DNA of 56,478 nucleotides, from NCBI GenBank assembly GCA_036787835.1, contig DAIQON010000006.1, positions 1 through 56,478 of the forward strand, written 5' to 3'. The DNA comes from DAIQON01 sp036787835. Lineage in GTDB: Bacteria > Patescibacteriota > Saccharimonadia > Saccharimonadales > UBA4665. The translations under genes were made by a program, and so were the position numbers. The notes under the pieces are model-generated. The model did no database searches, had not been told where the DNA came from, and saw only the letters and a program-made list of their open reading frames with translations. This document shows positions 18,344 to 25,772 of the stretch, piece after piece; the stretch's first letter is position 1, and every line of letters starts with the position of its first letter.

Positions 18344-18589
18344 TTAAGCGGCAACAGCGGCAACAATCGATAAGTGGCGCTCTGCTGTAGCTGGTGTATC
18401 TTCAAGAGCTGCTTCTTGATCAACTAATAGACTTACAGTTAACTCAGTAATTACTCCTAAAACCATATCCCGTTGAGCCTTCAGAGATTTCAGACGATCC
18501 TCGGTATTCTGGATATCCACCGTGATATCAGCAACATGTTCAGTAAGATCTTCCGGTGATCGCATTCTATAACTATCTGCTGAAGTCAT
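18344..18589 (-). CDS. Small coiled-coil hypothetical protein, 81 aa
   Basis: Short protein with a central charged helix (ADITVDIQNTEDRLKSLKAQ) and an alanine-rich C terminus. No known family. AGAGAA before the ATG may be the ribosome site. Confidence 0.5.
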   Translation of the reverse strand: MTSADSYRMRSPEDLTEHVADITVDIQNTEDRLKSLKAQRDMVLGVITELTVSLLVDQEAALEDTPATAERHLSIVAAVAA

Positions 18590-18742
18590 GAATCGTTTCT
18601 CTGCTTATGTTTTGATGTTTATCAAAGTACTAACGGTTACTATATACCCGCTAGATGTGTTGTCAATACCATGGGGAAATATCACAATTTATCGAAACTG
18701 ATTTGGCTATAGATCACGTACCGTGCTAACACAAATAGAGCC

Positions 18743-18783
18743 ACTCTACGCACAATCATCATTGTGCGACGTCAGAGTAGAGT
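18743..18783 (+). promoter_or_regulatory. Two-tier hairpin upstream of the Pycsar operon
   Basis: The outer arms ACTCTAC (18743-18749) and GTAGAGT (18777-18783) enclose inner arms GCACAAT (18750-18756) and ATTGTGC (18761-18767), with a 4-base loop and a 9-base bulge on the 3' side. It lies directly before the putative N-terminal extension of the cyclase. It could be an operator, an attenuator or a terminator for upstream transcription. Confidence 0.5.
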
Positions 18784-18858
18784 ATTATAGAAATAATCAG
18801 TAGCCTGAGTGACAACCTTGATAATGACATTGATAGCCAACTCGGGCTAACGTGGAAT

Positions 18859-19512
18859 GTGCGAGTAGGTAGTACCGTGCCTACATCTGAAACCATCACA
18901 TTAAGGGATGGCGCAGTAGAGATTGACGCAACCTACGTTTATGCAGACTTAGGTAACTCTTCCGGGTTAGCTCAAATTATGAAAAAAGAGGTTACAGCGA
19001 AAATAATGAGAAGTTACCTTGCAATAGCTACTCGTACCCTCAGGTATTACAATGGTTTTATAAGAAGCTTTGATGGTGATAGGGTAATGGGCATCTTTGT
19101 GGGGGCAAATAAAGAGACGAGCGCTGTGAGGGCGGCTTTAGCAATTAACTGGGCTGCGTACGACCTTCTTAAGCCCAAAATAGGAGCCACTTGGACTGAC
19201 GTCCTTGGCGCATGGAAGTTTGATCATGGCATTGGGATAGATACTGGCATGGCAATGCTGGTTCGAGGGGGTGTTCGTAATGATAACGACATTATCTCAA
19301 TAGGGAGCGCTCCAAATGTGGCAGCCAAATTGAGCGAAATAAGGGATAAGAAAAATATAATGATCACTCAAGCGGTCTACACTGCAATGAGTAATGACGT
19401 GGCATTTACTGACCATACACTAAGTGTAAACATGTGGCAGAAGTACAATAGCTTAGGAGTTGGCGGATCATACTTTGATATTCTAGGCTCAAGTTATAAA
19501 TGGAGGCCCTAG
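18859..19512 (+). CDS. Pycsar-type class III nucleotidyl cyclase (PycC-like)
   Basis: This cyclase of at least 217 residues has first metal-binding Asp30 in the ADLGNSSG motif and second Asp74 in FDGDRVMGIF, both counted from the GTG at 18859. Downstream is the Asn/Lys base and transition-state region SIGSAPNVAAKLSEIR. PycC enzymes make cCMP or cUMP on phage infection and activate a membrane effector, which here starts on the next base. The same frame continues upstream to 18781 with family-like sequence (LTWNVRVGSTVPTSETI spans the GTG), so the real start is probably earlier, but that stretch has no ATG, GTG or TTG. An adenylate or guanylate cyclase remains possible, though the effector makes Pycsar most likely. 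Confidence 0.85.
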   Translation: MRVGSTVPTSETITLRDGAVEIDATYVYADLGNSSGLAQIMKKEVTAKIMRSYLAIATRTLRYYNGFIRSFDGDRVMGIFVGANKETSAVRAALAINWAAYDLLKPKIGATWTDVLGAWKFDHGIGIDTGMAMLVRGGVRNDNDIISIGSAPNVAAKLSEIRDKKNIMITQAVYTAMSNDVAFTDHTLSVNMWQKYNSLGVGGSYFDILGSSYKWRP

Positions 19513-20034
19513 ATGGTATCAAATAACAGAAACACAGATAAGGATGGCGTGGAGTTTAGCTGGAAAGTACATTCTGCTATCACGGATTGGACGGCTAAAG
19601 TTGATACGAAAGCTTCAATCATTCTATCGCTAGGCGGTGTAGTATTGGGGTTCATCATCGCATTATCGACAAATCATCGCATACTAACCAACCTATATGG
19701 ATGGCGAGCATTATTTAGAGTGGCTGGCTTAACAGTGTTTAGCTTAGGTGTGGTGCTGGCTGCATTAGTGGTTATGCCGAGATTAGGCAGGAGAAAATCA
19801 AAGAGGGAATGGGAAGATAACTATATCTATTTTGGTCACTTGAGGCATTGGAAGCCAAAAGACCTTAAGAAAAAGTTACGGAATATGAGTACCGACGATT
19901 TATTAAACGCCCTATCAAAACAGCTAGTGACTACGTCTAAGGTTGCTTGGTATAAACACAGTCTGCTTCAATTCGCTATGATTTGTTACTTAGTCGGAGC
20001 ATTGCTTGTGCTAATTGCAGCTATTTGGCGCTAG
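19513..20034 (+). CDS. Pycsar membrane effector (PycTM-like, DUF5706)
   Basis: This 173-residue protein has the layout of Pycsar TM effectors. An amphipathic helix ending in WTAKVDTKASIILSLGG leads into two N-terminal TM helices. A soluble middle contains YIYFGHLRHWKPKDL and KHSLLQF, and one more TM helix closes the protein. In the family, cyclic pyrimidine nucleotide binding triggers membrane disruption and cell death that blocks phage spread. Its ATG follows the cyclase stop directly (TAGATG), so the pair is translationally coupled. The cyclase partner strongly supports the call. Confidence 0.85.
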   Translation: MVSNNRNTDKDGVEFSWKVHSAITDWTAKVDTKASIILSLGGVVLGFIIALSTNHRILTNLYGWRALFRVAGLTVFSLGVVLAALVVMPRLGRRKSKREWEDNYIYFGHLRHWKPKDLKKKLRNMSTDDLLNALSKQLVTTSKVAWYKHSLLQFAMICYLVGALLVLIAAIWR

Positions 20035-20062
20035 TCTGCAAGACGCGGATATAAGAAATACC

Positions 20063-20185
20063 ATGCCCACAAACCCTCTAGATGAAAAATACTTGCACTG
20101 GGCAGAGTGGCTTGATGGCAATTTAAAGCTTTTTGAATCGGGGTTTACCAATATCTATAGGCAGAGTAATGACTTTGTGGATTGA
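20063..20185 (+). other. Possible truncated ORF after the Pycsar genes
   Basis: A 40-codon frame begins MPTNPLDEKYLHWAEWLDG. The first 20 or so codons look coding; the rest overlaps the convergent nuclease gene on the other strand. It may be the 5' stub of a lost third gene. Confidence 0.25.
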
Positions 20186-20815
20186 TTCGCCGACATCGTC
20201 AATCTGAAAGTATATTCCGGTATCACGTTTAATATTATTTCTAATGATGCGCGCGATATCTTCTGAAAAAAGCATTTTGGCAATTGATGGTGGTGATAGT
20301 ACACTGATGCGTTTCCAAAAGTCCGCAAGTTCAGCTTTCAGTACACACCGTTTGGTTAAATACACTAGAAGCTCAGCCGCGGATTTAAAGTCATCTTTAT
20401 CTAGCAAATCAAGACTGAAAACTAATTTGGAGGCGATGGGTTTACCATAATTAACTTTGTAAACTTCAATCTGTCGACCATTCAAAAGCAATATCCAATC
20501 GATGCCTTCATTAGCAGCATAATTAAGACTTTGCCTAAGATGTTTTTCATCGAGATCAATCTGGATGGACTTTACCTCGACTACGAAGTGCTTCTTGCGT
20601 CCTACCTGGATCACATAATCTGCATATTCACCACGTATTCGAAATTCGGTTCTTATTTCTTCCAGTTCCTTATACCCTAAAACGTCTGTAAGTAGACTAT
20701 TCGTCATAATACGGGTAGCGGATTCATCAAGATGTGAAAACTCTTTACGTAAGTATTTCGACTTGTATTTCTTAAGATTTGTTCGAACCTCATTGATTTG
20801 AGTCTGAGTTGCCAT
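20123..20815 (-). CDS. Solo HsdR-N-like PD-(D/E)XK nuclease-domain protein
   Basis: This 230-residue protein resembles the N-terminal domain of type I restriction HsdR subunits. An acidic strand GEYADYVIQVG precedes the HFVVEVKSI motif (E-x-K), followed by LRQSLNYAANEGIDWILLLNG. There is no helicase and no HsdM or HsdS nearby, so it is a stand-alone version. It converges with the Pycsar operon and may be part of a small defence island. Nuclease activity is inferred from the motif. Confidence 0.75.
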   Translation of the reverse strand: MATQTQINEVRTNLKKYKSKYLRKEFSHLDESATRIMTNSLLTDVLGYKELEEIRTEFRIRGEYADYVIQVGRKKHFVVEVKSIQIDLDEKHLRQSLNYAANEGIDWILLLNGRQIEVYKVNYGKPIASKLVFSLDLLDKDDFKSAAELLVYLTKRCVLKAELADFWKRISVLSPPSIAKMLFSEDIARIIRNNIKRDTGIYFQIDDVGESIHKVITLPIDIGKPRFKKL

Positions 20816-20853
20816 AAACTTAAGGTACCATAATTACTTATTTATGTGAAAAC

Positions 20854-20940
20854 TGGCTGGGGATAAGGGACGAGGTTCGTACATTTATGATAAGAAAAGT
20901 TTGGTTAAATATCCGTGGCTGGGCTTAGAGTCGGAGCTCC
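20854..20940 (-). repeat. Pair of tRNA-3'-end-like repeats
   Basis: Two copies lie 62 bases apart. The first begins TGGCTGGGGATAAGGGAC at 20854 and the second begins TGGCTGGGCTTAGAGTC at 20916. Read on the minus strand, each ends in ...CAGCCA, like the acceptor end of a tRNA. GATAAGAAAAGTTTGGTTAA (20889-20908), between them, recurs near 21693 and 29491. The pair lies just after the stop of the minus-strand gene at 20963. Confidence 0.7.
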
Positions 20941-20962
20941 TAGCTTTTTGGAATCTTTAGTT

Positions 20963-21556
20963 TTATTCGAATAATTGTGGCTGAATGTGGGAAGCAACTT
21001 CTACCGATATAGCCTCGCCCAATGCCGCAAGAGATTTTTGTGCGCCTATACCACTCTCGGGCAGACTTAAGATGCTATCATCAACGCGCGATAATTCTAC
21101 TATTCCGTCTGCCTGTATAACAAATCTTACGGGATCAACTTCCCTATAATACCGGTCGCGTTTTTTAGGTAGGGGTCTAAGGGGTGGAAGTGGCGGTGGA
21201 ATCGGAAGACCTACCTGCTCACGACTTACAATATTCAGCCCTAGATCCTCTGATAGGCCTGTAGTATAAATCGTACGTTCGAGTATCCCAAACAACCTTC
21301 CCGCGTTTGCTCTGCTTACGCCTGCTTTCTGACCTAATCCCCAAAAGTGTTCTTTACCCAAGTATGATTCCAAAGAGTCTATAGGATTTGTCTCAAGGTG
21401 TCGTTTCAACTGATCTTCTAGCGGCTCATCCTCTATGGTAAATCCAGTGACTAAACCAAGTTTCGCACCATAGCTCAAAAATCCAGACAATTTGCCAGAC
21501 TCTACTTCTCTACTAGTAACAAACCGTATCTCTGTATCTCTAGGTATCTCAGACAT
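20963..21556 (-). CDS. Hypothetical protein, 197 aa
   Basis: Soluble protein with a proline-rich hinge (LPIPPPLPPLRPLPKKR) between an N-terminal helical region (KEHFWGLGQKAGVSRANAGR could be a helix-turn-helix-like segment) and a C-terminal beta region. TATAGT seven bases before the ATG at 21556 decides the start against the TTG at 21559. A tRNA-like repeat follows the stop, so it forms one cassette-like unit. Confidence 0.6.
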   Translation of the reverse strand: MSEIPRDTEIRFVTSREVESGKLSGFLSYGAKLGLVTGFTIEDEPLEDQLKRHLETNPIDSLESYLGKEHFWGLGQKAGVSRANAGRLFGILERTIYTTGLSEDLGLNIVSREQVGLPIPPPLPPLRPLPKKRDRYYREVDPVRFVIQADGIVELSRVDDSILSLPESGIGAQKSLAALGEAISVEVASHIQPQLFE

Positions 21557-21656
21557 CAATAATACTATATTGACTCATTGATATTATTACAAATATATAT
21601 TAAAAAGTTCCAAAACGTGTATGCTCTACAAATTTCTGGTATAGGTGAGAACTTTA

Positions 21657-21745
21657 TGGCTGGAGATAAGGGACGGAGTCAGTGCTTTTTAAGATAAGAA
21701 AAGTTTGGTTAAATACACAGTGCTGGTCATTAGTCCGCCGTAGTA
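21657..21745 (-). repeat. Pair of tRNA-3'-end-like repeats
   Basis: The first copy begins TGGCTGGAGATAAGGGACGG (21657). The same GATAAGAAAAGTTTGGTTAA segment as at 20889 follows, then a degenerate second copy (TGCTGGTCATTAGTCCGCCG, from 21721). This repeats the 62-63 base spacing of the 20854 pair. It lies downstream of the minus-strand gene ending at 21807. Confidence 0.7.
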
Positions 21746-21806
21746 AACTAAACCGAGAGTAAGCAAGTACACTTTAAGCGTACCATTTTCTTACTGAGAT
21801 GAATTA

Positions 21807-22598
21807 CTATTTAGGCAAGCTGTCGTAATATTGGACATAGCTGTCTGAGTGGCTATACAGGTTGTCCCACTCACTTTGCCCTTCAGTATACAAACTATTC
21901 CACTGGTCATCGGCGGTGTTGTAGAGGCTGTCCCAAGTATTTGAGGCGTTCGCAGAGTTACCTGACTTTTCCTCTTGTATTGTGCTCTGTACTTGACCAA
22001 CTAAGTATGGAAATGCTGAGATTTGAGTCTCCAGCGACTGAGCAGTGGTATAGTCTTGGTTGTATGCGGCGTCATAGGCAGCTCGTTCGGCTGTTCCGTA
22101 AGCCACAGCTTTTCTAGCCTTTGGAGCGACACTAGGAAGGGTTACTAGGCTAAGCAAGGAATTGGCGTCCGTAGAATCGCTACCTTGTGCGTCATAGGCA
22201 GCTTCTGCCGCGTAGCCAATCTGTACCGCCTTCTCAGCTTGGGCAAGTATAGCTGGATCTGTCAGGGTGCTAAGAAGCTGTATAGCATCAGTTGAGTCTC
22301 CTATGTCAGCATCATATGCAGCCTGCGCTGCATTATTATAATCACCGCCGGTAGGAATCAATGGAGCTTCCAAGCTTTGTTGAGTTAACACAGGTGCAGT
22401 AGTTGTCGTTGTCTTATGACCATCTTTTTTTGTAGTATCGGTTCGAGGTTTACTTTCTGAATGGGGTTTGGCTACTGCTGCAGGGACAGGTTTAGGCGCA
22501 GAGTCGTGGGCTTCACCTGTAAAATAGCCAGCAATACTGGCTGCACCAATTAAGGCGACACCAACCACTCGTTCAATAGTGCGAGATCTTTCACTCAT
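21807..22598 (-). CDS. Membrane-anchored repeat protein, about 263 aa
   Basis: Starting at MSERSRTIERVVGVAL, it has one N-terminal TM helix, a Thr/Lys/Pro-rich linker and three repeats of about 48 residues around AAYDA...DSTDA..LLS.LT. Three short C-terminal repeats follow (WDSLY, WNSLY, WDNLY). The layout suggests an extracellular helical repeat protein tethered to the membrane. I know no matching family. The longer start at 22634 lacks a ribosome site. A tRNA-like repeat follows its stop. Confidence 0.65.
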   Translation of the reverse strand: MSERSRTIERVVGVALIGAASIAGYFTGEAHDSAPKPVPAAVAKPHSESKPRTDTTKKDGHKTTTTTAPVLTQQSLEAPLIPTGGDYNNAAQAAYDADIGDSTDAIQLLSTLTDPAILAQAEKAVQIGYAAEAAYDAQGSDSTDANSLLSLVTLPSVAPKARKAVAYGTAERAAYDAAYNQDYTTAQSLETQISAFPYLVGQVQSTIQEEKSGNSANASNTWDSLYNTADDQWNSLYTEGQSEWDNLYSHSDSYVQYYDSLPK

Positions 22599-22638
22599 GG
22601 ATGATATACTAACATGAACTGAGTAATTAGTCAAATCA

Positions 22639-22662
22639 TGGCTGAGCAGGTGGGTCTAGCTG
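22639..22662 (-). repeat. tRNA-3'-end-like repeat
   Basis: The copy begins TGGCTGAGCAGGTGGGTCTA. It overlaps the stop codon of the minus-strand gene ending at 22656 and belongs to the TGGCTGAGC...GGTCT subgroup. Confidence 0.55.
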
Positions 22663-23240
22663 GGGTCTTTGGTTTTTTCAATACTGCTTTTAGACCCATC
22701 ATCAAAAGTGCTCTCTATTTTCAGAAATATATCAGATGGGTGCAGGTCTTTATGATCGAATGACATGCTTTTTGATGCAGGGTTGATAAAAATCTGAGTC
22801 TTTTTAGGATTACCTTTCTCCCCAGCATAAATGACAGCTTGTAGGCCTCGCTTTGATTCCATTAGTTGTGCGGTTATAAAATATTTATCGTCTTTAGAAG
22901 CCTTCTTAGCCTTTGCGATCGGGATTGCTTCATCATCTAAATTGAGTACTTTTGCGTTCTTGAAAACTTTTGCGTCAATCCTGTTGATAACATATTGCCT
23001 TTCAGCGCTAAATTTGCGAGGCAACGGAAATGTGTGCGGTCCTTCAGCACAACTTAAGTTCATTCCATCATCTGCATTACCGTTATAATAACCGCCTGAT
23101 CTAGAGCGAAGGCGTGGAGGTACTGCCTCCATGCGCAGATCATGGTCGGGGCATAAAGCTACGGGATAGCGGGTCCCACTACCTAAAGTTGTCATCCACC
23201 ATTTAATCCCATCTATTCTGATTATCTCTAGATCACTCAC
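22656..23240 (-). CDS. Hypothetical protein, 194 aa
   Basis: Begins at GTG with GGAG nine bases upstream. The N-terminal half contains LCPDHDLRMEAVPPRLRSR and LSCAEGPHTFPLPRKF, with two spaced cysteines and histidines that could bind a metal; the rest is beta-rich and lysine-rich. Function unknown. It sits between two tRNA-like repeats as a single-gene unit. Confidence 0.6.
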   Translation of the reverse strand: MSDLEIIRIDGIKWWMTTLGSGTRYPVALCPDHDLRMEAVPPRLRSRSGGYYNGNADDGMNLSCAEGPHTFPLPRKFSAERQYVINRIDAKVFKNAKVLNLDDEAIPIAKAKKASKDDKYFITAQLMESKRGLQAVIYAGEKGNPKKTQIFINPASKSMSFDHKDLHPSDIFLKIESTFDDGSKSSIEKTKDPS

Positions 23241-23268
23241 GGAAAAGGTCTCCTTCGGCGCAATACGT

Positions 23269-23348
23269 GGCTGGGTATGAGTCAGCTATTTGGCACCCCG
23301 TCCCAACTGATTTCACCCTTGTATCTCAAAGACGAGAAAAGATTGGCT
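23269..23348 (-). repeat. tRNA-3'-end-like repeat with conserved tail
   Basis: The copy begins TGGCTGGGTATGAGTC. The plus-strand frame through it reads AGYESA, then PTDFTLVSQRREKIGFT and a stop, which resembles the tails at 34548 and 43318. It lies 57 bases beyond the stop of the minus-strand gene at 23349. Confidence 0.6.
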
Positions 23349-23768
23349 TTACTTAAAATTAATGCTTCTAACTTCCAAACAGTCCCTTGAACCCGGTTCA
23401 AAAGTTCCACAAACTTTTGGGCGAGCAGGATCAGCGTGTATAGTGCAACCACCGTTTTGTGTAGATGTGTCTAAAAACGGACAGTCTTCCATAAAAGCGT
23501 ACTCTGGATTATCTGGTGCGTCGGCAAATATCACTTGTGGTGAATCTACAATATCTCCAAGCCGTGGCCTTAGTAGTTCTCTGACTTCTGATTTTGTTGG
23601 TCTTTTTATCCTTATTAGGTTTGCTCCAGCAGACTACATAAGTTCGTGTTCGTCAACGCTTAGTTCCATGACGATGCCTCTTCTGCAGCATGCTCCATTG
23701 CAGTTACCACCACCACAAAAGCCTTCAATACTGGATGATGTAACGGGTATTCGTGTACGCTCTGACAT
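23349..23768 (-). pseudogene. YkgJ-like cysteine-cluster protein broken by an in-frame TAG
   Basis: From the ATG at 23768 one frame runs 139 codons to 23349 with a single TAG at codon 45 (23634-23636). The first part carries FCGGGNCNGACC, a CxxxxCxxxCC-type cluster. The second carries CPFLDTSTQNGGCTIH and RPKVCGTFEPGSRDC, as in zinc/iron-chelating YkgJ-type proteins. The uninterrupted frame and good sequence on both sides indicate a recent nonsense mutation, or read-through. The ORF on the other strand here is a shadow. Confidence 0.7.
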
Positions 23769-23812
23769 AGTTAATTATTACAAGGACATAATATTCTTAG
23801 CTAGTCAAGAAC

Positions 23813-23836
23813 TGGCTGGAGATTAGGGACTCGAAC
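23813..23836 (-). repeat. tRNA-3'-end-like repeat, well conserved
   Basis: The copy begins TGGCTGGAGATTAGGGACTC. Its reverse complement starts GTTCGAGTCCC and ends CAGCCA, which fits a T-loop, T-stem strand, acceptor strand and CCA. It lies 26 bases after the stop of the aldo/keto reductase gene. Confidence 0.75.
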
Positions 23837-23862
23837 TGCTAAATAGTGAATAGCTACAAAAA

Positions 23863-24834
23863 TTAACGATTAACTGTAGACATATCAGCGTACCTGTCTC
23901 CAGCAGCTGCGCCCTTTGGCATTGCTTTATCTAAACTAGCAAGATCCTCTCTGGATAGGCTAATTTCTGTGGCCTTGATGTTCTCCATAAGATATTTTGT
24001 GCGTTTTGTTCCTGGAATTGGGACTATATCATCACCTTGATGAAGTACCCACGACAGAGCTAGCTGAGCTGGAGTGACTGCCTTTTGTTTTGCCAACTCC
24101 TCAATGGCGGTCATTAGTTTAAGATTTCTATCTAGATTATCGTTGGAAAATCTTGGACTGTTCTTAAGAAACGAACTATCAATATCGTTGGCCCCTTTGA
24201 TCTTGCCGGTTAAGAAACCACGCCCCAAAGGGCTATAGGAGACAAAGCCAATACCAAGTTCTCTTACGGTTGCTAGAATTCCGTCTTCTGGGTCGCGCGT
24301 CCAAAGTGAGTATTCACTCTGTAGAGCGGTTATGGGATGTATAGCGTGGGCTCGGCGGATCGTGTCGACCGCAGCTTCAGATAGCCCTAAATAGTGGACT
24401 TTACCAGCTTTAACTAGTTCAGCCATTGCCCCAACTGTATCCTCAATTGGTACAGTTGTATCAACACGATGTAAGTAATAGAGGTCTATGTAATCAACTC
24501 CCAGACGCTTCAGGCTGGCATCGCAGGCTTCGTGAACGTACTTAGGAGTGCCATTGACTCGTATCCATGAGCCATCAGCTCGACGCTCATTCCCAAACTT
24601 AGTCGCTAGAATGACTTCGTCTCGTCGACCTTTTATTGCACTTCCAACTAACTTTTCGTTCGTGAAGGGTCCATACATGTCTGCAGTATCCAGAAAATTA
24701 ATGCCTTCATCGAGAGCTAAATGAATAGTTCGAATTGCTTCCGCTTCATCGGGTGTCCCGTAAAACTCACTCATTCCCATGCAGCCAAGCTCAATTTCGG
24801 AAACGCTCAGTTCACCTAAAATTCGTTTTTTCAT
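23863..24834 (-). CDS. Aldo/keto reductase
   Basis: This 323-residue (alpha/beta)8 NADPH oxidoreductase shows the family tetrad: Asp and Tyr in FLDTADMYG, Lys in LATKFG and His in YYLHRVD. The C-terminal cofactor region is IVPIPGTKR. It most resembles the AKR13-like group that reduces aldehydes and ketones. It has a strong AGGAGG ribosome site and sits alone between two tRNA-like repeats. Confidence 0.92.
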   Translation of the reverse strand: MKKRILGELSVSEIELGCMGMSEFYGTPDEAEAIRTIHLALDEGINFLDTADMYGPFTNEKLVGSAIKGRRDEVILATKFGNERRADGSWIRVNGTPKYVHEACDASLKRLGVDYIDLYYLHRVDTTVPIEDTVGAMAELVKAGKVHYLGLSEAAVDTIRRAHAIHPITALQSEYSLWTRDPEDGILATVRELGIGFVSYSPLGRGFLTGKIKGANDIDSSFLKNSPRFSNDNLDRNLKLMTAIEELAKQKAVTPAQLALSWVLHQGDDIVPIPGTKRTKYLMENIKATEISLSREDLASLDKAMPKGAAAGDRYADMSTVNR

Positions 24835-24995
24835 ATATCTGTAACCTCCTGCATTACTACCTTAATTATAACATTTACCGCTAGTGCCGCGGTCGAAGCT
24901 GCGATCAAAATAAAACGTATATTACAGAAAAATGTCAGTTTAGACCCGAGTCGTAACAGATTGAAAACTATTTCTTAGAGTATATTCGTACTAAA

Positions 24996-25020
24996 TGGCC
25001 GGGGATATAAGGACAGTGTC
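24996..25020 (-). repeat. tRNA-3'-end-like repeat
   Basis: The copy begins TGGCCGGGGATATAAGGAC. The following 30 bases keep a variant of the AAGAT...TTGGTTAA tail seen at 20889, 21693 and 29491. It lies 13 bases after the stop of the YggT-family gene. Confidence 0.6.
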
Positions 25021-25033
25021 AGTACTTTTAAGA

Positions 25034-25423
25034 TCAGTCTTGGTTAAGGGTTACCAATTTAACGAGGCCCCAGGCAATTAATCCATAGACTAACATAGCC
25101 ACCAAGGTGTAAAGCTCAAAGTGGGACGTGCCGTAAGTATAGTTATGGTAGTTGAATAAACTAAAAAATGGTGCGACAAATGGGTGGGAGGCCCTGTAAA
25201 TAAAGTCAGCAAAGCTATTGGTCGTATTAGCCCCAAGTAAACTAAGTATGAATCTAAGTCCAAGAAGTACTATAAGTACGCCTGCAACATACCAAATTAT
25301 TCTAGCTACTACGTTAGTGCGATGTTCAGTATTGTCTCGTGAATTACTTGTTTCTGTTGTTTGTTGTACGGTATCACCGGATTTAGTGGTAGTTTCCCTA
25401 ACTTTTTGAATATCATCAACCAT
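25034..25423 (-). CDS. YggT-family membrane protein
   Basis: This 129-residue protein has a polar Thr/Ser-rich N terminus of about 35 residues. A first TM helix (IIWYVAGVLIVLLGLRFIL) is followed by the YggT-type segment ADFIYRASHPFVAPFF and a second TM helix. Relatives are linked to envelope or division functions, but the molecular role is unclear. A GGAGA ribosome site is present. Confidence 0.8.
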   Translation of the reverse strand: MVDDIQKVRETTTKSGDTVQQTTETSNSRDNTEHRTNVVARIIWYVAGVLIVLLGLRFILSLLGANTTNSFADFIYRASHPFVAPFFSLFNYHNYTYGTSHFELYTLVAMLVYGLIAWGLVKLVTLNQD

Positions 25424-25551
25424 ACCGGCGTCTCCTTTTAGAGTTATAACTCAATTATACACCTTAGGCACAAATGTCCCCCCGTCTGTCTGTTAGATTA
25501 TCGGCCGCTATTATGAGTCCAGCTGGTGCCCCCCTTATAAGTTAGTTGAAT

Positions 25552-25600
25552 TAGCTGAGCCATAGTAGGTCTAGAACATTAGGACTTAAGGACTAGCCAT
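25552..25600 (-). repeat. Degenerate tRNA-like repeat with inverted ends
   Basis: The copy reads TAGCTGAGC...GGTCTAGAAC and closes with AGCCAT (25595-25600), an inverted copy of its own start. This matches the layout of the element at 46956. It overlaps the 3' end of the coiled-coil remnant. Confidence 0.5.
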
Positions 25601-25725
25601 CAATAAGCTATAGGCATGATTTTTAAATTTATCCATCGTGTTCTGGGCGCATTTTTCTGTATAGTCTGACACTTTGGCTTGCCGCTCCAGATTCGTAGCT
25701 TCACACCCTATAGTCTGAAGCACTG
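25599..25725 (-). pseudogene. Truncated copy of the coiled-coil gene at 5979
   Basis: The minus-strand frame reads CEATNLERQAKVSDYTEK, then CAQNTMDKFKN. It aligns with NEASKLERQAKDSDDTEK and RAQQTMDKFKN of the protein at 5979-6206. The N-terminal half is missing or unrecognisable and the C terminus is extended by different residues. It sits in a repeat-bounded unit, so it looks like a decayed cassette. Confidence 0.65.
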
Positions 25726-25742
25726 ATAACTTATGTTAGGAG

Positions 25743-25770
25743 TTGACACGAAGTCATCGGGGAGTAAACT
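25743..25770 (+). promoter_or_regulatory. Promoter for the surface-protein gene
   Basis: TTGACA (25743-25748), a 16-base spacer and TAAACT (25765-25770) form a good sigma-70-type promoter about 60 bases before the coding start. Confidence 0.5.
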
Positions 25771-25772
25771 GA

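Larger units (their letters stand above)
25424..25742. other. Intergenic region with repeat and gene remnant
   Basis: This stretch contains no intact gene. It holds the degenerate tRNA-like repeat at 25552 and the coiled-coil remnant. The first 125 bases show nothing recognisable. Confidence 0.5.

Noticed and set aside
20901..20910. GTTAAAT after the repeats fits the integron R-box GTTRRRY
   Set aside because: Only some copies keep it (29457 has GTTAATT, 24996 has GTTAAGG), the matching RYYYAAC arm is missing, and no integron integrase is in the window, so classical attC sites are not supported.
22116..22360. Direct repeats in the 21807 gene considered as a CRISPR-like array
   Set aside because: They are degenerate protein repeats (AAYDA modules) in frame, with no constant repeat and variable spacer structure.
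23362..23826. 154-codon plus-strand ORF
   Set aside because: It is the shadow of the cysteine-cluster gene on the minus strand, which has clear family motifs.
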